A stretch of DNA of 64,000 bases from Sphingomonas arenae (GTDB lineage: Bacteria; Pseudomonadota; Alphaproteobacteria; Sphingomonadales; Sphingomonadaceae): NCBI RefSeq assembly GCF_016924655.1, contig NZ_JAFFJU010000001.1, forward strand, positions 496,001-560,000, read 5' to 3'. A model generated the notes under the pieces. That model was not told the origin of the DNA, did no database searches, and worked only from the letters and a program-made list of their open reading frames with translations. A program made the translations under genes and the position numbers. Of this stretch, positions 50,060 through 58,527 are shown one piece after another; within the stretch, counting starts at the first letter, position 1; each line of letters starts with the position of its first letter.

Positions 50060-51442
50060 TCAAAGCGCTGCCGGGTCTGTTCTTGCCCCACCGGTCCAGT
50101 CCAGCCGCCGGGTCACGTACATCGTCCCCGCCAGCGCGGCGAACAGCAGTAGCGACCCGATCAGCAGCGAGTAGGCCTCGAGGCTCAGCAGGATGTAGAG
50201 CATCGCATAAAGGCCCAACAGGATGGCGCCGATCACCGCCCCCCGCCGCCAGCTCTTGAGCACGGCCGCGGAATAGGCGGTGTTCAGTCCCGCGATGGCG
50301 CCGGCCGCCAGCACATAGGCCGGCGTGAAGCCGATCACCTCGGCCAAAGCCAGTAGCAGCACGAAAAACAGCACCAGCGCGGCGCCGGCCAGCAGATATT
50401 CGATGGCCGCGACCCTCACGCCTCCGATGATGTCGAAGAGCAGGTAGGCCAGGAAAGTGAAGCCGATAAACAGGAACCCGTACTTGGTCGCACGGTCGAC
50501 CTGGGAATAGAGGTCGACAGGCTCCATCAGGTCGACGCCGGCCACGGCCGAGGCGGAACGCTGCCCCGCGATGACGGGCGGGGGCGGAGTGCCGCCCGTG
50601 TCCACCTGCGGTCCCCCGGCACCATCGAGGAAGACCAGCGCCCGTCCGAGGGCCAGGTTCCCAATGCGATATTCCGCATCGAACCCGTCATTGGTGACGC
50701 TCCGCCGCTCGGGCAGAAAGCCGCCCGTGAAGCTCGGGTTCGGCCAGGTGGAGCCCACTTTCCACCGCGTGTCACCCGCCCGCGGAGCGAGCGCGATCGA
50801 CTGGTTGCCCCGAAGCGCGAAAGCGAAATCCACGGAGAAGCGGGCCGGCTGCGCGGTAAGATCGACCGGAGCGTAGAAGCCGCTCGTGATCAGGCTCGTC
50901 CCGTTGCCGGGGCCGAGCGGCAGCACCCGTTGTCCGATCCGCACCACGGGGTTGGCGGTCAGGCCGCGCGCATCCGCGACCCCGAACCGCAGTTCGGCCC
51001 GGCCCAGTTCCAAGGTGCTTGCGTCCACGCCATATTTGCCGAGATCCTCGGGGATTGCGAACGTCGCCCGACCACTGGTCTCCGCGCGGTAGATCACCAC
51101 TTCGTAGATGGAGCGGGAACGGCGTTCCGGCATGATCTTGGTCCCCGCATCCACGCCGACGGGCGCCAAGGTGAGTCGCCGCTCGACGGTGGTCGCCTGG
51201 GTTACCGTCTGACCGTTGCTGATCGTGGCCGGCACCGTGGCCTTGAACGGGATGCTGAGCTCTGGTCCGGCGATCACCTGCGGACCGCCCCAGCCCTCCG
51301 CGATGCTGGCGCGGGCCTGCTCCGACTGTGACTGGCGGTCATAGACCAGCAACCAGGTGACGAAGATCGGGACTGAAAGGAGGACGCCGATGAGCAGGGC
51401 GCGGAACAGCTTGCGGCTGGGGGTAGGCTCAGTCACGCGCAC
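50060..51442 (-). CDS. creD: CreD family inner-membrane protein
   Basis: A 460-residue protein with one N-terminal membrane helix (FRALLIGVLLSVPIFVTWLL), a large periplasmic domain (SIAEGWGGPQVIAGPELSIP with the family's 'W...Q...GP.l.vPy', IYEVVIYRAETSGRATFAIP, MEPVDLYSQVDRATKYGFLF) and five to six C-terminal helices. This is CreD (inner membrane protein, formerly Cet), whose expression in E. coli depends on CreBC; no creBC genes are near. Function is linked to envelope integrity and, in some species, beta-lactam response. Confidence 0.9.
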   Translation of the reverse strand: MRVTEPTPSRKLFRALLIGVLLSVPIFVTWLLVYDRQSQSEQARASIAEGWGGPQVIAGPELSIPFKATVPATISNGQTVTQATTVERRLTLAPVGVDAGTKIMPERRSRSIYEVVIYRAETSGRATFAIPEDLGKYGVDASTLELGRAELRFGVADARGLTANPVVRIGQRVLPLGPGNGTSLITSGFYAPVDLTAQPARFSVDFAFALRGNQSIALAPRAGDTRWKVGSTWPNPSFTGGFLPERRSVTNDGFDAEYRIGNLALGRALVFLDGAGGPQVDTGGTPPPPVIAGQRSASAVAGVDLMEPVDLYSQVDRATKYGFLFIGFTFLAYLLFDIIGGVRVAAIEYLLAGAALVLFFVLLLALAEVIGFTPAYVLAAGAIAGLNTAYSAAVLKSWRRGAVIGAILLGLYAMLYILLSLEAYSLLIGSLLLFAALAGTMYVTRRLDWTGGARTDPAAL

Positions 51443-51594
51443 GTCTCCTCAACAGCAGCAACTCCGCTCGTCTACAGAAATGCACGGTTCGTCGTCAAGT
51501 GCGTGCGGGACACGGGCGAATGACGAGGTCGCGAACGGCTCCGGTTTGGAGTTCATGCGTTGGCCATGATCAAGCTGGTAGTCGGGACGTGGGC

Positions 51595-51921
51595 ATGAGC
51601 AAGCATGATCATCTGGCGCCTCCGCCGCCCCCTCGGCGGGAGCGGAGGACCTGGACCCGTGCGGAGGACTATCTCCCCAATCGGCGTCGCCGGCGGTCCG
51701 CGCCGCGCAAGGACATTGGCGAGCGGCCCGAAGCAGCCTCGAGAGCACGCCCTTTCCTCGGCATAGTTCCTTTCATGCTACTGATGTTCGCTCTTGCCGT
51801 GCTGGCCGTTGCCATCATGGTCGCCGCCTACCCGGGCCAGGTGCACTCGGCCAAGGCTCCGCAGCCGGTCAGGGAAGATGGCACCGCCGCTCCCGGCTGG
51901 CTTGTGGAACCGAGCGAGTAG
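51595..51921 (+). CDS. Small membrane protein of unknown function
   Basis: A 108-residue protein with a proline- and arginine-rich cytoplasmic part (HLAPPPPPRRERRTWTRAED, NRRRRRSAPRKDIG), one membrane helix at about residues 57-79 (FLGIVPFMLLMFALAVLAVA) and a short periplasmic tail. Start ATG 51595. No family recognised; the basic N-terminus may bind nucleic acid or lipid head groups. Divergent from creD. Confidence 0.55.
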   Translation: MSKHDHLAPPPPPRRERRTWTRAEDYLPNRRRRRSAPRKDIGERPEAASRARPFLGIVPFMLLMFALAVLAVAIMVAAYPGQVHSAKAPQPVREDGTAAPGWLVEPSE

Positions 51922-51939
51922 AACGTCTTCGCTGCGACC

Positions 51940-52737
51940 TCAGCCGGTCCGGTGCCCGGCGGACTTCATTCCTACTTGTTCTGGCACGAAGGCCTCTCCA
52001 CGGGCGAGCGATTGCTGGCGCTTGCGGCGGAAGTCCGCGGCGTAGCGTCCTTCTTCGTGGAGCCGCTCCGAAGCGTCGAACATGGCGGTCGCCAACCTGC
52101 GCGCGATCCGCCGGCGGCCCCTCTCCTGCCAATAGCGTGACGGAAGCACCGCTCGGGTCCGATCGGTAGCTGCAAGGTCAATCATGATGTGCACGCGCGG
52201 TGCGTTGCTGCTGTTGAACACCCGGTGGGGGAAGGTAAAGTCGCTGTACCACAGGATGCCGGGCCGCAGTTGCACGCGATGGTGCGCGAGCTCCATGATG
52301 CAGTCGGCACTGGTGAGGACCGGTAAGTGCAGCCGCATCACCGACCGATCGGCCGACTCCCCCGGATCACGATGCCAGCGGACATAGGCACCAGGCTCCA
52401 TTCGAGAGATGATCGCACGGTGGACCTGGCCGTCCATGTTGGAAATCCATCGGCGCAGGGTGGGCATCAGCGCGAGCACCGGCGTTTCCCGCGGCTCTTC
52501 GCCTGACGCCGCATAGGAGCGTTCCGGATCGCCGCCGGGTCCGACAAGCCCGATGCGACTCCACTTGCCGTTGTGATGCGGCCCGGTCTGGATCGTGGCT
52601 CCGTGCTGGCGCTCTACCTCCCCGAGTTCCCGCCGCAAGGCGGCAAGATCGAAGCTTACGTCGAGGCGCTCGACGAGATGGAGTCGCAGGGCGGCGCTAG
52701 GCCAGCACCAGGGATGGACGGCTCTCGGTAGGGGCAC
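51940..52737 (-). CDS. Aspartyl/asparaginyl beta-hydroxylase domain protein
   Basis: A 265-residue 2-oxoglutarate/Fe(II)-dependent oxygenase-like protein. The metal site is the pair YVRWHRDPGESAD (His-x-Asp) and DFTFPHRVFNSSNAPRVHIM (distal His with the 2-oxoglutarate-binding Arg), with LHLPVLTSADCIMELAHHRV in between, as in the Asp/Asn hydroxylase (PF05118) fold. Substrate unknown. The N-terminal 50 residues and the Arg-rich C-terminal 60 residues are not part of the domain. Confidence 0.82.
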   Translation of the reverse strand: MPLPRAVHPWCWPSAALRLHLVERLDVSFDLAALRRELGEVERQHGATIQTGPHHNGKWSRIGLVGPGGDPERSYAASGEEPRETPVLALMPTLRRWISNMDGQVHRAIISRMEPGAYVRWHRDPGESADRSVMRLHLPVLTSADCIMELAHHRVQLRPGILWYSDFTFPHRVFNSSNAPRVHIMIDLAATDRTRAVLPSRYWQERGRRRIARRLATAMFDASERLHEEGRYAADFRRKRQQSLARGEAFVPEQVGMKSAGHRTG

Positions 52738-52755
52738 CCTCGACTCCTCGATTGC

Positions 52756-53418
52756 TCAGGAAGAACCCGTACGAACCTCGCTTGTGCCTTTGAAGCCCTG
52801 GGCGACCACATACCACTCGCTCGAGTCCTTGCGACTCGCGGGCGGCTTGGCATGTTTAACGGTGGCAAAATGCATCTTCAGTTCAGCGAGCAGCTGATTG
52901 TCCGTGCCCCCGGCCAGCACCTTCGCGACAAAAGCGCCGCCCGGCCGAAGCACGTCCTTTGCGAACTCGAGCCCGAGCTCGACCAGCCCCATGGTCCGTA
53001 GATGGTCGGTTTGCGGGTGGCCGACCGTGTTCGCCGCCATGTCGGACAGCACCAGGTCAGCGGGGCCGCCGAGCGCCGCCTTTAGGCGCTCCTCCGCATC
53101 GTCGGCATTAAAGTCCATCTGGAGGATCGCCACTCCCTCGATCGGGTCGGTCGGCAGCAGGTCGATACCCGCGATCTTCGCGGTGGGCGCCTTCTTGCGA
53201 ACGACCTGGCTCCAGCCGCCCGGCGCGATGCCCAGGTCCACGACGCTCTTCACGCCCTTGAGCAGCCCAAACTTCTCGTCCAACTCGAGCAGCTTGTACG
53301 CGGCGCGGCTGCGATAGCCCTCAGCCTTGGCGCGCTTCACGTACGGATCGTTGAGCTGCCGCTCCAGCCAGCGGGTCGAGCCGACCTTGCGGCCTCTGGC
53401 CGTCTTGATCCGCTTCAC
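52756..53418 (-). CDS. rlmE: 23S rRNA (uridine-2552-2'-O)-methyltransferase
   Basis: A 220-residue RrmJ/FtsJ-type methyltransferase acting on the ribosome A-loop. YRSRAAYKLLELDEKFGLLK, VVDLGIAPGGWSQVV (SAM motif), LVLSDMAANTVGH, GAFVAKVLAG and RKDSSEWYVVAQGF hold the K-D-K-E tetrad. Start GTG 53418 overlaps the ppx stop codon (GTGA), so translation is coupled. The order ppx-rlmE is common in alphaproteobacteria. Confidence 0.95.
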   Translation of the reverse strand: MKRIKTARGRKVGSTRWLERQLNDPYVKRAKAEGYRSRAAYKLLELDEKFGLLKGVKSVVDLGIAPGGWSQVVRKKAPTAKIAGIDLLPTDPIEGVAILQMDFNADDAEERLKAALGGPADLVLSDMAANTVGHPQTDHLRTMGLVELGLEFAKDVLRPGGAFVAKVLAGGTDNQLLAELKMHFATVKHAKPPASRKDSSEWYVVAQGFKGTSEVRTGSS

Positions 53419-54464
53419 AGCACGTAGCCGTCGCGGGCCATCAGGCTCCGCAGAATGCCCTCGCGAATCCCGCGGTCCGCCACGCCCAGCTGCTGCGCGG
53501 GCCAGATATCGAGGATCGCTTCCAGGATCGCGCAACCGGCCACGACCAAGTCCGCACGCTCTGCGCCGATGCACGGCAGGCTCGAGCGCGCCTCGAGGTC
53601 CATTTCGGAGATGGTGCGGCTGATCTCCCGCATGGCTTCGATGGGCACGTGAAGCCCGTCGACAGCGCGCCGGTCATAGCTGGGCAGCGCCAGGTGCACG
53701 GACGCCAGGGTCGTCACCGTCCCGCTAGTCCCCAGCAGGCGGATGTCCTTCGCGTCCTTCGGCAGCAGTTCAGCAAAGCGCGCAAATGCCCTTCGCGCCC
53801 GTTCGCGCATGCGGGCATAAGCGGAGACCCGTTCGTCGCCCTCAATCGCCTCCCGCCCCTCGCTCTCGGTCAGCGACACCACACCCCATGGTGCGCTCCA
53901 CCACGCTTTGATTCGGGGCGTTTCGTCATCCTCCCCGGGCTCGACGAGCACCAGTTCGGTCGAGCCTCCGCCAATGTCGAAGATCAGAGCCGGCCCATCC
54001 CCCGGTCCAAGCAGCTTGTGGCAGCCGAGCACGGCCAACCGCGCCTCCTCTTGGGGAGGGATGATCTCCAGCACCACCCCAGTTTCCCGCCGCACCCGTT
54101 CGGCAAACTCGCGGCCATTCGCGGCGCGGCGGCAAGCTTCGGTCGCGACCGAACGGGCGAGGCTCACCCGACGGCGGCGGAGCTTGTCGGCGCAGACCCC
54201 CAGCGCCTCCACTGCCCGGTCCATCGCGCGGTCGCTCAGCCGGCCGGTCTGCGCCAGGCCCTCGCCAAGCCGAACGATGCGCGAGAAGGCGTCCACCACC
54301 GTGAAGCCGCCCTCGCATGGCCGCGCGACCAGCAGCCGGCAGTTGTTGGTTCCCAAATCGATTGCGCCGTAGGTGTGCCGACTGGACCCCCGGAAGGGCA
54401 GTTTCGCATCGGCCGCGGACCCGGCCACCAAGCCCCGCGGCGCACTGGCGGCCTCTTGCGCCAT
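53415..54464 (-). CDS. ppx: Exopolyphosphatase / guanosine pentaphosphate phosphohydrolase family
   Basis: A 349-residue ASKHA-fold phosphatase. GAIDLGTNNCRLLVARP (phosphate 1), SVATEACRRAANGREF, ALIFDIGGGSTELVLVE (phosphate 2) and LLGTSGTVTTLASVHL are family motifs. It lacks the C-terminal HD-like domains of longer Ppx and GppA, as usual for alphaproteobacterial versions. Acts on polyphosphate or pppGpp; which cannot be told. Lies upstream of and overlaps rlmE by 4 bases. Confidence 0.9.
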   Translation of the reverse strand: MAQEAASAPRGLVAGSAADAKLPFRGSSRHTYGAIDLGTNNCRLLVARPCEGGFTVVDAFSRIVRLGEGLAQTGRLSDRAMDRAVEALGVCADKLRRRRVSLARSVATEACRRAANGREFAERVRRETGVVLEIIPPQEEARLAVLGCHKLLGPGDGPALIFDIGGGSTELVLVEPGEDDETPRIKAWWSAPWGVVSLTESEGREAIEGDERVSAYARMRERARRAFARFAELLPKDAKDIRLLGTSGTVTTLASVHLALPSYDRRAVDGLHVPIEAMREISRTISEMDLEARSSLPCIGAERADLVVAGCAILEAILDIWPAQQLGVADRGIREGILRSLMARDGYVL

Positions 54465-54633
54465 GTCTCGCCCGTTCTTTCCTTCACCGTCGCGGAGGGA
54501 TCCGGACGGCTGACTTGACCGGGGTTTTAAGCGGAAGTTGACCCCTCCGGCAAGCGGCGGCGTCGGTTGACAGGGTCGAGCGCACTTCCTAGGTGGCAGC
54601 CCGCGGCGCGATGCGTGCGCGCCACTTCGGCGC

Positions 54634-54707
54634 TGCCCGATCGTCTAATGGTAAGACTACGGACTCTGACTCCGTCAATCGTGGTTCGAATCCACGTCGG
54701 GCATCCA
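54634..54707 (+). tRNA. tRNA-Gln(CTG)
   Basis: A 74-nt cloverleaf with encoded CCA: acceptor TGCCCGA/TCGGGCA, D-arm with AATGGTAAG, anticodon stem ACGGA/TCCGT around CTCTGAC (anticodon CTG), T-arm CGTGG/CCACG with TTCGAATC loop. It reads CAG codons. Confidence 0.96.
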
Positions 54708-54800
54708 CCGCCGCCACCGTCAAAGGCCAGTTCCGCGGCACATAGGCGAACAGTCACATCAACAACGAAGTTAGCCGTAGCGCGCGTGCTTCGGCCACAC

Positions 54801-55859
54801 CTACTCCGCTGCCACCCCGGCCGCCTCGAACAGACCACCCTCGTCACCGCCCTCGTTCGCCGCTTCGCCGGCGCCCGCCTTGGCTTTCATGCGGCGATCG
54901 AAGTTGTCCCAGACTTCGTTCCAGTTCCCGCGCGTCGCGGCCTTGGAGTACTCCGTCGCGCGGGTTTCGAAGAAGTTGGCGTGCTCGACGCCGTTCAATA
55001 GCGGGGCAAGCCAGGGGAGCGGGTGCTCGTCCACCATGTAGATGGGCGCGAAGCCCAGCTGGCCGAGGCGCCAGTCGGCGATGTAGCGGATGTACTTCTT
55101 GATCGCCTTGGGGGTCATGCCCTCGACCGGGCCCTGCTCGAACGCCAGGTCGATGAACGCGTCCTCCAGCCGCACCGTCTTCTGGCAGGTCTCGATGATC
55201 GAGTCCTTGACGTCGGCGGTCAGGCAGTCGCGCTCCTTCACGAAGGCGTGGAACAGGCGGATGATGCCCTCGCAGTGGAGGCTCTCGTCGCGGACCGACC
55301 AGCTGACGATCTGGCCCATGCCCTTCATCTTGTTGAAGCGCGGGAAGTTCATCAGCATGGCGAAGCTGGCGAACAGCTGCAGCCCCTCGGTGAAGCCGCC
55401 GAACATGGCCAGCGTCTTGGCGATGTCCTCGTCCGTGTCGACGCCGAAGGTGTTGAGGTAGTCGTGCTTGTCCTTCATCTCCTTGTACTGGAGGAAGGCG
55501 CTGTACTCGCTCTCGGGCATGCCGATGGTGTCGAGCAGGTGGCTGTAGGCCGCGATGTGCACCGTCTCCATGTTGGAGAAGGCGGTCAGCATCATCTTGA
55601 TCTCGGTCGGCTTGAACACGCGGCCGTATTTCTCGTGGTAGCAGTCCTGCACCTCCACGTCTGCCTGGGTGAAGAAGCGGAAGATCTGGGTGAGCAGGTT
55701 GCGCTCGTGCGGGGTGAGCTTCTGCGCCCAGTCGCGGCAGTCCTCGCCCAGCGGCACTTCCTCCGGCATCCAGTGGATCTGCTGCTGACGCTTCCAGAAC
55801 TCGAACGCCCACGGGTATTCGAACGGCTTGTAGGCTTTGTTGGCTTGGAGGAGGGGCAT
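54801..55859 (-). CDS. nrdB: Ribonucleoside-diphosphate reductase subunit beta (class Ia)
   Basis: A 352-residue radical-bearing subunit. Iron ligands are visible in NMETVHIAAYSHLLD (Glu98, His101) and RDESLHCEGIIRLFH, and the radical tyrosine is Tyr105 in the E-x2-H-x3-Y pattern, so this is a tyrosyl-radical class I enzyme. VEVQDCYHEKYG supplies the first helix. The C-terminal tail (EGGLFEAAGVAAE region) is the part that docks on NrdA. It is the last gene of a five-gene minus-strand run; its ATG overlaps the stop of the small gene upstream by one base. Confidence 0.96.
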   Translation of the reverse strand: MPLLQANKAYKPFEYPWAFEFWKRQQQIHWMPEEVPLGEDCRDWAQKLTPHERNLLTQIFRFFTQADVEVQDCYHEKYGRVFKPTEIKMMLTAFSNMETVHIAAYSHLLDTIGMPESEYSAFLQYKEMKDKHDYLNTFGVDTDEDIAKTLAMFGGFTEGLQLFASFAMLMNFPRFNKMKGMGQIVSWSVRDESLHCEGIIRLFHAFVKERDCLTADVKDSIIETCQKTVRLEDAFIDLAFEQGPVEGMTPKAIKKYIRYIADWRLGQLGFAPIYMVDEHPLPWLAPLLNGVEHANFFETRATEYSKAATRGNWNEVWDNFDRRMKAKAGAGEAANEGGDEGGLFEAAGVAAE

Positions 55860-56083
55860 CAGTTGGCTCCCGAGGCTGAGGTGTTGAAGTCGTACGGCTC
55901 GGTCGTCGCGTAAGCGATGGCGAAGCCGGTGAGGACGAGGCCGAAGGCGAGCGCCATCATGCCGGCGATCAGCAGGCCGGTGCTCTTGCGAGACTCGCCG
56001 ACGCGGCCGCGCAGGGCGGTGATCAGCATTCCGGCTCCGAGAAGGATGGCGAGGCCACCGACGATGATGAAGAGGATGTTCAT
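55859..56083 (-). CDS. Two-helix small membrane protein between nrdA and nrdB (third)
   Basis: A 74-residue protein with two membrane helices (FIIVGGLAILLGAGMLITAL and GLLIAGMMALAFGLVLTGFA) joined by a basic loop GRVGESRKST. ATG 56083 lies one base after the preceding stop; its own stop overlaps the nrdB start by one base. No family recognised. Placement within the nrd operon suggests co-expression with ribonucleotide reductase but not a stated role. Confidence 0.7.
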   Translation of the reverse strand: MNILFIIVGGLAILLGAGMLITALRGRVGESRKSTGLLIAGMMALAFGLVLTGFAIAYATTEPYDFNTSASGAN

Positions 56084-56084
56084 G

Positions 56085-56267
56085 TCAGATGATGTCCGCT
56101 GCAAGGAGCGCGAACACCGCGCTCGAGAGCAGGAACAACGCACCGGCGGTGCGACTGTTCTTGGCCTTGAGCGGTTCCTCCAGCCGGCGCGCGCGCGCGA
56201 TCTGTATCAGCCCGGCGAGGGCGAGCAGGGCCGCGGCGAGCCACTGGATGAGCGACGTGTTCCTCAC
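56085..56267 (-). CDS. Two-helix small membrane protein between nrdA and nrdB (second)
   Basis: A 60-residue protein beginning at GTG 56267, which overlaps the end of the PepSY-like gene by 4 bases. Helices IQWLAAALLALAGLIQIARA and TAGALFLLSSAVFALLAADI flank a basic loop RRLEEPLKAKNSR. No ribosome binding site is needed if translation is coupled. Function unknown. Confidence 0.65.
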   Translation of the reverse strand: MRNTSLIQWLAAALLALAGLIQIARARRLEEPLKAKNSRTAGALFLLSSAVFALLAADII

Positions 56268-56656
56268 CAGAAGATCCTGCCGCCGCGCGGACGGCTGCCG
56301 TTGGCGACCCGGATCAGGCGGCCGCGGAACATCTGGACGTAGAGCCACAGCCCGGAGAAGGCGAAGAAGATCAGCGCCAGCCCGGACAGGATGGAGATGG
56401 CGACGCCGACGGGGCCGAACGTTTCGCCCGAATGCAGGTGGTGCAGCAGGCCGACGTTCCAGCCGCCCGGCTGCGGCTTAGGCCGGCAGTTCATCGTCTC
56501 CGGGCAGACGAAGCCCGCAGGTGCAGCCGGCTTCGGGGCGGCGGCCGCACGGGCGTCGTTCACCAGGCTGCCGACCTGGCTGAGCACGCCCGTGACCGCG
56601 ATCCAGAAGATGAACAGGCCGAACAGGACGGACAGCCAGCGGTGGTACCTACGCAT
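56264..56656 (-). CDS. PepSY-associated membrane helix-type protein within nrd operon
   Basis: A 130-residue inner-membrane protein: YHRWLSVLFGLFIFWIAVTG as first helix, a periplasmic loop with two cysteines (Cys51, Cys57 in FVCPETMNCR) and a histidine cluster LLHHLHSGETFG (72-81), then GVAISILSGLALIFFAFSGL as second helix and a basic tail. The HRW helix and LHxG motif are those of PepSY-associated TM proteins, which in full-length members form four-helix reductase-like proteins; this is a short version. Its ATG overlaps the nrdA stop by one base (TAATG). The histidines and cysteines could bind metal or heme, which is speculation. Confidence 0.7.
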   Translation of the reverse strand: MRRYHRWLSVLFGLFIFWIAVTGVLSQVGSLVNDARAAAAPKPAAPAGFVCPETMNCRPKPQPGGWNVGLLHHLHSGETFGPVGVAISILSGLALIFFAFSGLWLYVQMFRGRLIRVANGSRPRGGRIFW

Positions 56657-58527
56657 TACTGGCAGGCCAGGCATTCGTCGTAGTCGGTGGTCGCCAGCTC
56701 GTACTTCGGCGCTTCCGAAGTGTTGTCAGCCTCCACGCCGCCCGCGAAGCCGGCGCGCTGAACGGACTTGGAGCGGAGATAGTAGAGCGACTTGATGCCC
56801 AGTTCCCATGCGCGGAAGTGGAGCATCATCAGGTCCCACTTGTCGACGTCGGCCGGGATGAACAGGTTCAGCGACTGAGCCTGGTCGATGTAGGGCGTGC
56901 GGTCGGCGGCGAGCTCCAGCAGCCAGCGCTGGTCGATCTCGAAGCTGGTCTTGAACGTGTCCTTCTCGTCCTGGGTCAGGAAGTCGAGGTGCTGGACCGA
57001 GCCGCCCTGCTCCAGGATCGAATTCCAGACCTGCTCGCTGTTCTTCGACTTTTCGATCAGCAGCTTTTCGAGGTGCGGGTTGCGGATCGAGAAGGAGCCC
57101 GAGAGCGTCTTGTGGGTGTAGATGTTGGCCGGGATCGGCTCGATGCAGGCCGAGGTGCCGCCGCAGATGATGCTGATCGACGCGGTCGGCGCGATCGCCA
57201 TCTTGCAGCTGAAGCGCTCCATCACGCCCATGTCCTGCGCGTCCGGGCATGCACCCCGCTCCTGCGCCAGCATCATCGAGGCTTCGTCGACCTGCGCCTT
57301 GATGTGCTTGAAGATGCGCAGGTTCCACGACTTGGCCATGGCGCCTTCGAACGGCAGCCCGCGCGCCTGGAGGAAGGAGTGGAAGCCCATGACGCCGAGC
57401 CCGACAGAGCGCTCCCGCTCCGCGCTATACTTGGCGCGGGCCATCTCGTCCGGCGCGCGGGCGATGTAGTCGCTGAGCACGTTGTCGAGGAAACGCATCA
57501 CGTCCTCGACGAACTTCTTGTCGCCGTTCCACTCGTCCCAGGTTTCGAGGTTCATCGACGACAGGCAGCAGACGGCCGTGCGATCCGCGCCCAGGTGATC
57601 CTTGCCGGTCGGCAGGGTGATTTCCGAGCAGAGGTTGGACGTCGACACCTTGAGGCCGAGATCGCGGTGATGCTTGGGCATCGACCGGTTCACCTGGTCG
57701 ATGAAGATGATGTAGGGTTCGCCCGTCGCCAGACGGGTCTCGACCAGCTTCTGGAACAGCGAACGGGCGTCGACCTTGCCGCGCTCCGACCCATCCTTGG
57801 GGCTGCGCAGGGTGAACTCGGACCCTTCGCGCACCGCTTCCATGAACTCGTCGGTGATCAGCACGCCGTGGTGGAGGTTCAGCGCCTTGCGGTTGAAGTC
57901 GCCCGACGGCTTCCGGATTTCAAGAAACTCCTCGATCTCCGGGTGGGAGATGTCGAGGTAGCAGGCCGCCGACCCGCGCCGCAGCGACCCCTGGCTGATG
58001 GCGAGGGTCAGCGAGTCCATCACGCGGACGAACGGGATGATGCCGCTGGTCTTGCCATTGAGGCCGACCGGCTCGCCGATGCCGCGGACCGCGCCCCAGT
58101 AAGTGCCGATGCCGCCGCCCTTGGACGCGAGCCAGACGTTCTCGTTCCAGGTGTTCACGATGCCGTCGAGGCTGTCTGACACGCTGTTGAGGTAGCAGCT
58201 GATCGGAAGGCCGCGCCCGGTGCCGCCGTTGGACAGCACCGGGGTGGCCGGCATGAACCACAGCTTCGAGATGTAGTCGTAGATGCGCTGAGCGTGGGCT
58301 GCATCGTCGGCGTAGGCCGCGGCGACGCGCGCGAACAGGTCCTGGTAGGACTCGCCCGGCAGCAGGTAGCGGTCGCGCAGGGTCTCCTTGCCGAAATCGG
58401 TCAGGAGCGCATCCCGGCTCGGGTCCGTTTCGACGGGAAAACGGCGCTCATGCACGCTCTTGCTGCCGGTGCCCGTGCTGGCGACCACATCCTCGGATCC
58501 GACATCGGTGCCGCTCGAGAAGTCCAT
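56656..58527 (-). CDS. nrdA: Ribonucleoside-diphosphate reductase subunit alpha (class Ia)
   Basis: A 623-residue catalytic subunit. LPISCYLNSV holds the first redox Cys, STSNLCSEITLP the catalytic N-x-C-x-E, SSMNLETW and PTASISIICGGTSACIEPIP the phosphate and nucleotide sites, and the C-terminal shuttle pair is CLACQ. There is no N-terminal ATP-cone, so overall activity control by dATP through that site is absent; the short form is typical of this lineage. The start at 58527 is chosen since AGGAGG lies 9 bases upstream; an ATG at 58536 directly abuts the site. Confidence 0.96.
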   Translation of the reverse strand: MDFSSGTDVGSEDVVASTGTGSKSVHERRFPVETDPSRDALLTDFGKETLRDRYLLPGESYQDLFARVAAAYADDAAHAQRIYDYISKLWFMPATPVLSNGGTGRGLPISCYLNSVSDSLDGIVNTWNENVWLASKGGGIGTYWGAVRGIGEPVGLNGKTSGIIPFVRVMDSLTLAISQGSLRRGSAACYLDISHPEIEEFLEIRKPSGDFNRKALNLHHGVLITDEFMEAVREGSEFTLRSPKDGSERGKVDARSLFQKLVETRLATGEPYIIFIDQVNRSMPKHHRDLGLKVSTSNLCSEITLPTGKDHLGADRTAVCCLSSMNLETWDEWNGDKKFVEDVMRFLDNVLSDYIARAPDEMARAKYSAERERSVGLGVMGFHSFLQARGLPFEGAMAKSWNLRIFKHIKAQVDEASMMLAQERGACPDAQDMGVMERFSCKMAIAPTASISIICGGTSACIEPIPANIYTHKTLSGSFSIRNPHLEKLLIEKSKNSEQVWNSILEQGGSVQHLDFLTQDEKDTFKTSFEIDQRWLLELAADRTPYIDQAQSLNLFIPADVDKWDLMMLHFRAWELGIKSLYYLRSKSVQRAGFAGGVEADNTSEAPKYELATTDYDECLACQ

